The translations under genes and the position numbers were made by a program. Of a stretch of DNA of 64,000 nucleotides, positions 45,701 to 58,971 are shown one piece after another. The stretch comes from Acanthamoeba sp. SK_2022b (lineage: Eukaryota; Discosea; Longamoebia; Acanthamoebidae): contig JANDJZ010000061.1 of assembly GCA_027943245.1 (NCBI GenBank), positions 1 to 64,000 on the forward strand, in the 5' to 3' direction. Under the pieces are notes generated by a model. It was not told the DNA's origin and searched no databases. It worked only from the letters and a program-made list of their open reading frames with translations. Within the stretch, counting starts at the first letter, position 1. Every line of letters starts with the position of its first letter.

Positions 45701-48613
45701 TACACACACTACACACCCACATTCATTTATTCATGTGCTCTGCCTCTGGCACCGAACCGAACCGAACAATTAATTGAGATTCTTTTTTCGTTCGTCTCCA
45801 ACAGGTGATGAACGGGATGGCCAAGCAGTGCAAGACCGAGATGCTGTACTGCTTCGACCGATGGGGAGCCGACGCCGCGGCGAGACGCCACAAGGACGCT
45901 TCCAAGGCCACATTCGAAGAAGCCCAGCCCGACTTCGTGGGAGGCAGCATGCGCAACGTGAGTCACTACACGACGACAGAGATCGTGACGAGCGCGCTCG
46001 ACCTCGACGCCGTGGTGCAGGCTTCTCAGCAGTTGTCGTCCAAGCTCACCACCAAGGATCTCCTGCAGTCGTCCCTCGATCTCATTCTTGACAATACCGG
46101 GGCCACCAGGGCACGTCACTGTTATTTCCAATATCTCTCACTCTCTTCTGTGTTCTGACCTGTACTCCTAGGGCATGATCCTCCTAACGGAGGAGGCCGG
46201 AACGGTGTCGTCGTCGGACGAGAGCGATAGGAGCAGCGGCGGCAGCGGCAGCGGCAGCGGCGGCGATACTCAGCCCATACAGCTCTACATACGAGCGAAG
46301 GCCAAGATTTCCTATACACATGTACGTTTGTTATCTGGTTCGTTGCGATTGTGTTCACTTGGCTCACTTGGGAGGTCAGCGCAAGGTGAGAGTACAGAAA
46401 TTGCTGTACACAGGTGACAGTCCGGACCTGCCCAACTCCATCATCAACTTCTGCTGGCATTCCAAGAGTGCGCTTAAAATCATTTCCTCTTCGACCTCTA
46501 CCCTTGTTTGTGCTCAACTTAAGCTCACTGAACGTGGGACAGCGGCGGTGTTGGTCGGCGACGCGGTGGTGGACACAAGGTTCAATACGGATTCCTACGT
46601 GGCCAAGCGGCGACCCCGCTCCGTGCTGTGCGCCCCTCTGTCGCTCAAGAGCAAGCACTACGGCCTGATCTACCTAGAGAACGGCCTCAGCGTGGGCGTG
46701 TTTGGCGAGAACCGGCTGCGGCTGCTCAACATTCTCACGGGCCAGCTCATGAACTCGCTCGAGAACGCGCTCCTGGCCGACGAGCTCCGCCGGGCCAACC
46801 ACCGCATGGAGCGCAAGAACAAGCGGCTCGAGAGGCTCGACGTGGCCAAGGACGACTTCCTGGCCGTGGCGAGCCACGAGCTGCGGACGCCGCTGACAGG
46901 CATCAGCGGCATGGCGAGCCTGTTGGAGGACACGGAGATGACGCCCTATCAGGCAGAGTGCCTGAGCGACATACAAGCCGAGTCAGAGACGCTGCTGGAA
47001 CTGGTGAACGATGTGCTCGACCTGAGCAAGCTCAAGGCCCGCAAGATCACTCTGGTGCGCATGCCTCTTCACGCCCAACACTTGGCGAGTCATGATATTG
47101 ATCGCAGAATTTGGGGGCTGGGCGACAGGTGGACACCACGATCGAACTGGCAGAAATCCTGGCGGAATGCTTTGAGGTTCTTTCAGAGAGGGTGGTCAAC
47201 AACGGTATGCGCGGTCGCCGATTGCATTTCGTGAATTCGATGCTAACATATGCTCCTATATACAGGAGTGAATCTGAGCTACGTGGTGGACCAGGAGGTG
47301 CCCAGGTATATCCGGACCGACCGAGGCAGGCTTCAGCAACTCATCTGCAGCCTGGTGGGGCATGCGGTGCTGTTGAGCAAAAACAATGAGGGCTCCCGGG
47401 ATGGGCTCGACACGGCCGGCAAGCAGTGCAGGGAAATGCGCAAGGTCACCGTGTTGATCTCTCTCGAAAAGGAGCATGCTGCACTCAGCGACGACGGCGA
47501 TGCCGCAAACACGAAGACGGCCTCCTCCAAGCCCTGTTCGAGTCCACGGCCACGCGATGCCACCGTGGAGGGGGGAGAGGAGCGAGGCGCCACTCATACA
47601 ACTGTCAGGCCGAAGGACTTGATGCTGCGCATTCAGGTCACCGGAACGGCGATGACCTTCCGCGACGAAGAGTTTGCCGATCTATTCGACCCATTTACGA
47701 CAATCGGATGCTCGCATGGGAGACAAGCCAAGTTTAGCAGTATCGGCTTAGGTACGGACACTCCATGGGCTTGCCGCTCTTTGTATGTGCGTTTTTATTT
47801 CTCATGTGGGTTATTGAATGCGTAGGGCTGCACCTGTGCGGAGAGCTGTGTCGAGTCTTCGGCGGTCGGATCTGGGGCGTGGGTGGCACAGGAGCGTCAT
47901 TTCAGCTCATCCTCCCCGTTGGCGCTGGTCCGTCCCTTGCTCGCCTCTCGTGCACCTCTCTCTCTCTCTCTCTGGCAACATGTAACCTGAAATGGAGCTG
48001 ATGAGGCTGTGAAACTCGCAGGCAAGGCTATCTCTCGAAGCGGCTCAGACCAAAGCTTGGCCGACAGGAAACCCTTGGAGAACAAGCAAATCCTTTTGTT
48101 CGCTTCTCGTGACACCACCAGCAGCTGCAACCTGCGATTGCTACTGAGCCGCGCCGGCGCCCAGGTCAAGGTTGCTGCACATAGAGATGAGGTGATCACT
48201 TGTCTTCAAAACGCTGAAGAAGGCCAAGGTTCCCCTCTTATTTCCTGAATTTAGTTATCTGATCTGTATTTTGCTGAGCTAAATGATGTGCAGGGCAAGT
48301 GGATGCGATTGTGACGGACCTTGAGAACCTGGGCAGGATAAAAGTCTATCTGCTCTCGCAGCTGCGTCTCATTCCATTGATGGCTCTAGTACACCCATCG
48401 GAGTTGAGCAGCCAGATGCTGCGCGAGATGCATCAGCAATACTCCCCGCTACACATCGCACAGCTTTCCACACTTCAGGTAGCTCCCATCTATCTAACAA
48501 TCGCCATAGTGTCAGTCTAACAAAACACTTGACAACAGGTTCGGGTATGTGACGAACTGCGAGCTCTGTTTGCGAAGGCCGCAAGCCACGTTGCCGCGTG
48601 TCTCGCCCCGTGA
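39724..48613 (+). CDS. Hybrid Ser/Thr kinase, STAND ATPase, GAF and histidine-kinase-like protein
   Basis: ATG 39724 starts MEKVGALLEAEGYLL. Domains in order: a protein kinase (39724-40790) with HRDIK|PHNIIW split by an intron, DFG and GSLAYLPPEL; an AAA/STAND ATPase with Walker A GYSGVGKTS (about 41116) and Walker B VMFLDDLQWAD (about 41700); a long alpha-solenoid (42070-45660); a GAF domain (about 45960-46790); a HisKA helix pair with ASHELRTPLTGI (about 46869); an HATPase-like domain (47270-47930); and a receiver-like domain (48085-48480) with AIVTDLEN. The HATPase has GLHLCGELCRVFGG, but the N-box Asn and the G1 DxG are not visible. This order resembles multi-kinases of cyanobacteria, myxobacteria and fungi. 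It probably senses a small ligand through GAF. Stop TGA at 48611. Individual junctions in 41-45 kb are tentative. Confidence 0.8.
46696..47045 (+). repeat. 350-nt tract near-identical to the inverted copy at 62844-63193
   Basis: The plus strand at 46696-47045 and the reverse complement of 62844-63193 encode the HisKA region of the two paralogous kinases. By eye I find three differences in 350 nt: one giving Arg versus Met (ERLDV/EMLDV) and two silent. Adjacent sequence on both sides is much less alike. Confidence 0.8.
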
Positions 48614-48712
48614 TAAGGACATGTCCGTCAGGGCCTTTCCTTTTTCGATCAGTCTGCAAAAATTATCTTGGAAAATAACGAGAAAAAGATTTCTTCTGTA
48701 AAAGGCAGTTGC

Positions 48713-51471
48713 ATGCGGCATTGCGGAAGGGTGGCCACATCTTGGGCGATAACACCTCAACGACTCACAACCACCTTGCCCCTGAGGCTGAGCGCCCGGT
48801 GTTGTTTGCCTCTCATCTCCGCTCAACCAATTTCGTCGTTTGCCACACGATCGCAGATTAAAGTCACATCTTGGACTTGCCGACGCTACATACACCACAT
48901 GGAGCCTTCATCTGCGCCTCTTTCTCGAGTCATGGAATCGGAGGAGAGAACGGCCTGGTTGGAGGCAAATCCAACGCCCGAGGGTTTCGAAGCGATTACG
49001 GAGGGTGCTGCGCGAGTCATTTTCGAAAACAAGAATGAGGTCTTTTACAACCCGGCCCAAGAGGTAAATAGGGACCTCTCCGTTCTCGTTCTTCGCCTCT
49101 TTGCGGAACAAAGTACGCAATCGCCCCGCAACAAATTATGTTAATCTAAGGCCTATTTTTTCAATTGTTTAATTTTATTTACTTTATGATTAGTGCGCCA
49201 GGAGCGAGGCGAGAAGTTCGCCGGCATCACCATTCTGGAGGCTCTATCCGCAACCGGTACGCCTTCCAACTTCGCTACTTCTGCATAGTGTGGGCAAGAG
49301 CACTTGCTCAGCGTTGCCCGTGCGTACAGGGCTTCGCTCGATCCGGTACTGGAAGGAGGTTCCTGGCATCAAGTCGATCGTGGCCAACGACATCGAAACG
49401 GCGGCCGTCAAGAACATCAGGCGTAACGTCGAGTTTAATGGCATCAGCGATGCCCAGATCATCCCCAACCAGGGCGATGCCAGGTGTGAAACCTCCTTCT
49501 TGGGTTTGTCCGGGCTACCGCTGATCTGCGCTCCTTACCACTTCTGGTGCTATGTGCTCTCAGGGCGGTGATGTACCAGAATCAGAAGGCCTATGACGTG
49601 ATCGACCTCGATCCCTATGGCTCCGGCGCCGAATTCTTCGATGCTGCCGTCCAATCCATCAACGACGGAGGTGAGTACTACGCCTGACATCCACCGTTGG
49701 CATCGATGCTGACCCTTCAAATCGCCCACAATCTCCATCAATGCGTGCATACAGGCCTTATCTGCGTGACTTGCACTGACATGCAGGTGCTGTGCGGCAA
49801 CTACCCAGAAGTGTGCTCCTACAAGTATGGAGCGCTGCCCCTGAAGGGTATGTCGCGCTATTTCATCTCGGTGTTTGTTCCTCTTGTCGAATGCTGACCC
49901 ATTGCATGTTAGGTAAACCCACGCACGAGCAAGCCGTGCGCATCGTGCTGGCGTCGCTCGAGCGCTCAGCTGCAAGATACCAGCGACACATCGTTCCTCT
50001 CATCTCGCTCAGCATGGACTTCTACGTGCGCATGTTTGTGCGGGTCTACACTCGGCCCGAGGAGGCCAAGCGCAGTATGCTGTACGCTCCCCTTCCACCA
50101 CTTGCCCCCACGTGAGCGCGAAGATGCGGCTCTGTTGCTTGGAGAAGAAATCGCTCACCGTGTTTGTCCGCCGTCCACTTAATCTTAATACAGCAAGCTG
50201 TCCCACGTCTACCAGTGCTCTGGCTGCGGCGCGCTCCACTTCCAGCCTTTGGGCCGGTGCGAAGGCAAGGGCGCCTCCCAGAGATTCATGGCGGCCAGCG
50301 GACCACCGGTCAATCGAACCTGTGATGACTGCGGACGCGACCACAAGGTAAGACAATCTCTTCTTCTTCTTCTTCTCTCTCTCTCTCTCTCTCTCAGCGT
50401 GCGCGTGGAGGCTCACTTGCACCGTGGTTCACGCACGTCAGGTGTTGGGTCCCATCTGGAACAGGTCCCTCTACGACGACGAGTTCATCAAGAAGGCCAT
50501 GGAAGAGCTTGAGAAGAACACCGGTCTCTTCAAGACACACAAGAAAGTGAACGGCTACCTTTCCGTTCTGTCGCAGGTCAGCCCGCCACCTCACCTTCAT
50601 TCGTTGCGCCCGCAGACAACTCATTTTTTAAAATCAAACAGGAGCTGCCCGACCAGCCGCTGTTCTACGACCTCCCTGCGATCTGTAAGATCCTCCACGC
50701 CCAGCAGCCGGCGATGAGCGTGTTCAAGTGCGTGCCCAAATGCCTTTCGGCTCGTGTATCAACCCCGGGTTCCGGGCTGACATTGAAACGTCGTGTTGTC
50801 CCCGTCAGGTCTGCCATCCTGAACGCCAACAGGGGCTACAGGATCTCCATTTCGCATACGCAGGCCACCGCCATCAAGACCGATGCCCCGGCGTCGTTCT
50901 TGTGGGACATCCTCCGGTAACGCCGGCCATCCTCACCCCAAGATGGAGGCCCCTGCTCACTGTGTGGTGTGTGTACATTTGGGGGCTTGACTTGGTCAGA
51001 GGCTGGAACAAGCTGCATCCCGTGCGACCGCCGCCGCCAGGCTCCGTGGCCGCCGCCATCCTCGAGAAGGAGCCCTCCTTCGAGGTCGACTTCACCGAGC
51101 GAGAGGACACCAAGGTACAGTGCTCATCACGATGCTCATCTTCTCGACTCACCTGGGACGCAACAAAAAACAAACAGCCCGAGAAGTCAAAGAAGCCCAG
51201 ATTCGTGCACAACCCGCCTAACTGGGGACCTGGGACTCGGCGTCAGATCAACGTCAAGAGGTGCCCGCCTTCTCACCCCCCCCCCCCTTTGAAATTAATT
51301 TAAAATCTTATGGCTTGCCTGGTTCGCTCACTTGCGCCGTCTGGTATTAGCAGAGCCGCACCGGAAGCCGACACGGAGAAGAAGGAGGGTGATGATGAAG
51401 CCGAGAAGGAGACCGATGGCGAGGGCACCACGGCCCAGCCGCAGGCCAAGAAGAAGCGACAGGACAACTAA
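48713..51471 (+). CDS. TRM1: tRNA (guanine26-N2)-dimethyltransferase
   Basis: Makes m2,2G at position 26 of tRNAs using S-adenosylmethionine. Diagnostic pieces: [20 protein letters not shown] then NRDLS at the N-terminus, SAM motif [15 protein letters not shown], catalytic-region motif [30 protein letters not shown], and a zinc-binding-like pair CSGCG and CDDCG in the C-terminal half. Introns are short, with a (CT)n run near 50376-50395. Two in-frame ATGs matter. 48899 gives a protein starting [20 protein letters not shown]. 48713 adds 62 residues that are Arg-rich with no Asp or Glu, as in mitochondrial presequences. The yeast enzyme is sent to mitochondria and nucleus from alternative starts. 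The C-terminus is Lys/Glu-rich and could hold a nuclear signal (KKKR). The upstream gene ends only 100 nt before ATG 48713. Confidence 0.9.
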
Positions 51472-51756
51472 CCACCACCGGGTATTCTACCACGAGAGAT
51501 TTATTTGCCCACCTGTCCAGAAGCCTTGGCGATGTTGTCTGTTGGTGGAACGTTTTACACTGTTGCATGGTCTACGTAGTTAGAAGCTGCTGGGGGCAAG
51601 TTAGATACCAACAGAACGCACAAGGCCTATCCCCAGGCGAGCCTTCGCATTGGCTGTTGCGCGTGGTGAGCTCGGCGAACCGCGGTTAACACTGTCGACA
51701 ATTTGTTTGCGCAATTAGCCAGCGCCTGTTGTTGCACTTTGGTGGTGGCAAAGAAG

Positions 51757-55795
<4,039 letters not shown>

Positions 55796-55833
55796 CCTAG
55801 TCGCTTTTCCTCGAAATTCAGCCAAAAAAGAAA

Positions 55834-55839
55834 AATAAA
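55834..55839 (+). terminator. Candidate poly(A) signal AATAAA
   Basis: The first of overlapping AATAAA motifs lies 39 nt past the stop of the CH-domain gene and only 38 nt before the TspO ATG. Confidence 0.4.
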
Positions 55840-55876
55840 TAAAATAAATAGCCAGCCAAGCCCAAGGGCAGGTCGA

Positions 55877-56599
55877 ATGGAATCAAGATTACTGCCAACG
55901 GTGCGGTGGCAGGATGGGCTGGTTGTTGCTGTGAGCGTAATGCTGCCCTATGCCGCGACCAGTGGACTGGGGGCTTTCTTCCGCAGCTCAAGCGCAAAGA
56001 ACTGGAAGCGCAATCTACAGGTGCCCCCCTCTTCTGGCCACCAACTGATTCGTTTGATTCGAAAGAGCCTGAGCGACTCAGCTCACTCCTTGACTGAGTG
56101 TCGATAGATGTGCTAACAGTTCTCTCACTCTCTCTCTCTCTCTCTACAGAAACCACCAAAGCCGCCACTGTGGTGGGTGCTACGTCGAGTGAAACCGTTC
56201 GTCTACTGCACGGCAGGAGCCGCTTCGTTGTTGATGTGGCGCTTGGACAGCACCAGCACGTCGACGGGGTGGTCGTCGGCCAGGACGGCGGCGCTGGTGC
56301 TCTACGGCTGTGGTCTGCTGCTCGACGCTTCGTGGTCGCCCATCCTCTACGGCGCCAAGCTGGTGGGCGCGGCCGCCGTGGACCGGGCGCTCGCCAGCGT
56401 CGCCCTCGGAGCTGCCCTGCCGCTCATGGCTAGCCTGAATCCGTTGGCCGGCGCGCTGCTGCTGCCCCTGTTTGCGTGGGAGTGCTGCGGGGCCTACTGG
56501 AGCTACTGCCTGTGGCAGCTCAACCGGCACTACATCCGCGAGAAGCGCAGGAACCGCCACAACCACCACGGCTACAACGCCCCTCTGGGGGAAGAGTGA
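55877..56599 (+). CDS. TSPO: TspO/MBR family membrane protein
   Basis: Two exons, 55877-56020 and 56150-56599. Exon 1 gives one hydrophobic segment (GLVVAVSVMLPYAATSGLGA), then WKRNLQ. Exon 2 starts KPPKPPLWWVLRRVKPFVYC, matching the family's W..L.KP..PP pattern. Further helices include AALVLYGCGLLLDASWSPIL (the family's LN.aWSP..F) and NPLAGALLLPLFAWECCGAY ending in LWQLN, the classic last-helix motif. Five helices and about 197 residues fit the family. The first part of the usual FGPVW motif is replaced by basic residues (VLRRVK). TspO proteins bind porphyrins and sterols, usually in the mitochondrial outer membrane or secretory membranes. The intron has a (CT)n run before its acceptor. It lies 81 nt after the preceding gene. 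Confidence 0.85.
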
Positions 56600-56851
56600 T
56601 ATGGCACAGGGCAGATATCTACTCCGGAGCCAGTTCTTGGCCGGCGGCCCGCAGCCGGCGAGCCCAAGTGCCTGTGCACCACAACGTCAAGGCCAGGACT
56701 GACGGAGGTGGTCTATTCGGGGTCTTCCCTGTTTATTCGCGGCAAGTGGGCGAATAGCCAAATGGAGATAAAGGAAATAATTGTATATAAATGGAGATAA
56801 AGGGAAATAATTATAAAATAAGGACCGTTAGCGACGCAAGCAACAGGGAAG

Positions 56852-58485
56852 ATGTGTTTAGCGAAGGCGAACACCACACAAGGCAGTGCAAAAGCGGAGA
56901 AGCCGAAGTATGGCACGATGCTGCCCATATCGCTGGCGATGGGGTTTGTTTTCGGTTTTGCCCTAGAGAAGGGCCGCGTGTTTGAGCCAGCTGTAATCAT
57001 CGACCAAATGCTCTTTGCCCGTTTCCAGGTACTAGCTGCTGCCCTGTCTTCGTTATTTTTGATCGTGAGCCCTAACCCGGCGTTAGATGATGAAAATGTT
57101 TCTCTCGGCGGTGGCCACCTCGATGGTGGTGATGAGCGCCATGTACGTGCCCCACCTCGTCTAGCCATACCTTTTGCCTACTCCTAACCGCTCGGTGACA
57201 GGCGCGCATCCAGCCGCACGGCGCCGTACGTGGAGCAAAGCCGGGCTCACTTCTTCACAGCCCCGCGGGGCCTGCCCTCGGTGGCGCTGGGCGCGGGCCT
57301 GCTGGGCGTGGGCATGTCGATTGGCGGCGCTTGCCCTGGCACGGTCAGTATCTCATGTCGTCGCTCCTTTTTTTTCTTCTTCATTTTAATTCTTTTTGCA
57401 ATTTTATGATCAATTTTTTATCCTCCATTAACATTTGTGGGCGATGCGCAGACGATCGTCCAACTCGGCGCAGGCGTGAACCAGGGAATCTTCATCATCC
57501 TTGGAGGGTAACACCACTCAACACCTCACTCCAACCTCCCACCAAGCCACCACGCTAACACCCACAACACAACGCACAACCCACACGACCACGAAAACGC
57601 AGATTGGTGGCGGCCGGTCTGCACTCGTACTACGAAACCCTGTTCCGGGGGTTCACCGCCGTTGGGTGTCCACAGCCGGACAACCGGACGATCGACAGGA
57701 TGGCGGGCACGTCCTACTCGCGGGTGGCCCTGCCCATGTCGCTCCTGCTCGTCGGCGTCGTAGCCGGGCTTGAGTGGGTTTGGCCCTGGTACCGGGACGT
57801 GGGCCTCTCCCGCGCCGAGAGCGTGCCTGCCCGCCTCACCCTCGCGTCGGTGCTGGCGATGAAGGCCTGGCCGCCCCAGATCGCCGGCATGTGCGTCGGT
57901 CTGCTGCAGATTCCCGCCATCCTGCTCCTCAACGTCACTCTCGGTGCGTGCGCTCGACTTGTCTCGCGCCAGCGCCGCAGACTGCTGATGTACAGTACGC
58001 GTGGGCGGGCGCTTGGTGTGTGTACACGCCACACGTAGGCTCGGCTTCCTCGTTTGCCACGGTGGCGATCAACGCGATCCACGCCGTGTGCCCTCGGGCG
58101 GTCGACTCCTCCCAGTACATGTCCAAGCTGCGCACGGGGATCGCGCTGTGGCAGCCCACCTACCTCCTCGGGGCCATGGCGGGCGCCCTCCTCTCGTCCA
58201 CGCTCTCCGGGACATGGGGGACCGCGACGGGTTTCTCCCCCTACGTTGCCTTTCTGGCTGGGTAGGTGCATCCAAGCTTTTGGCCCAGTGTTGCCGGTGC
58301 GACTGAAAATGCGCCCGCATAGATTCGTGCTGGTGGGCGGAGCGCGTCTGGCCAACGGCTGCACGAGCGGCCACGGCATCAGCGGCATGGCCCATCTGGC
58401 CACAGTATCGTTCGCGGCCGTGCCTGCCATGTTTGGCGGAGCCATCTGCACCGCCTTTGCGCTCAAAGCCCTCGGCTACTACTGA
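56852..58485 (+). CDS. YeeE/YedE family transporter (sulfur transport, TsuA-like)
   Basis: ATG 56852 (MCLAKANTTQGSAKAEKPKY) is followed by a helix MLPISLAMGFVFGFALEKGR. Exons then give GLPSVALGAGLLGVGMSIGG followed by ACPGTTIVQLGAG, the first family signature, and later VLVGGARLANGCTSGHGISG followed by MAHLATVSF, the second. The Cys residues of ACPGT and GCTSGHG match those proposed to carry thiosulfate in bacterial TsuA. Eight or so further helices fill the gaps (SVALPMSLLLVG-type stretches, 57750-58260). The family is mainly bacterial and fungal, so this is an intron-containing eukaryotic member. Introns lie near 57030, 57145, 57350, 57510, 57945 and 58262. It probably imports a reduced sulfur compound, by inference from family. 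Confidence 0.85.
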
Positions 58486-58971
58486 GTATTTTGTGAGGTC
58501 TCTCAATCCTCCACAGCCAGTAAGCCGCCAGGTGATGCAAGCAGTGCTTCCCTGTTGCCTTTGTGGATCAGGAGCTGATCAAAACTGATTGGCATGTCCT
58601 CTGTGACCTGTATAGTCCAACCATGGCTCTTTGGTTGGGGCACCTCCACCCTGGCATCACAATGGAAGTGCTGAGTCAGTAATGGGGTAAGTAAGAACAC
58701 CACAAGAGTTGCATGGGACATAGGCTACAACCTCACCACAACATCGCACAGCAGCTCTGAGTGTACAAGTCCAAACTTTGTGGGCGCTGTGTGCAAAAAA
58801 TGACTGGTGGCCGGTGGACTTCGTGAAAAGCATGGGTAGCAGTTGCCAGTTGTCCGTTTTGCTCCCTACCTTATCAGTTCGAAGTACGTTAGATTCAGCA
58901 CACGCTGCATAATAACGTCTCCTTCAGACGACTTGATTTCCTCAAGTTCGAGAAGTATTTCTTTTGGCTAT
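58486..58971. other. Intergenic region between convergent genes
   Basis: About 490 nt with lower GC and no supported gene. A minus-strand frame at 58503-58721 starts with a hydrophobic run but has no family or codon support. Confidence 0.45.

Noticed and set aside
56852..58485. Bacterial contamination as the source of the YeeE-like gene
   Set aside because: Several introns interrupt the frame and codon use matches the neighbours.
58503..58721. Minus-strand 72-residue frame with hydrophobic start
   Set aside because: Short, no family, lower GC and poor codon bias in a convergent intergenic gap.
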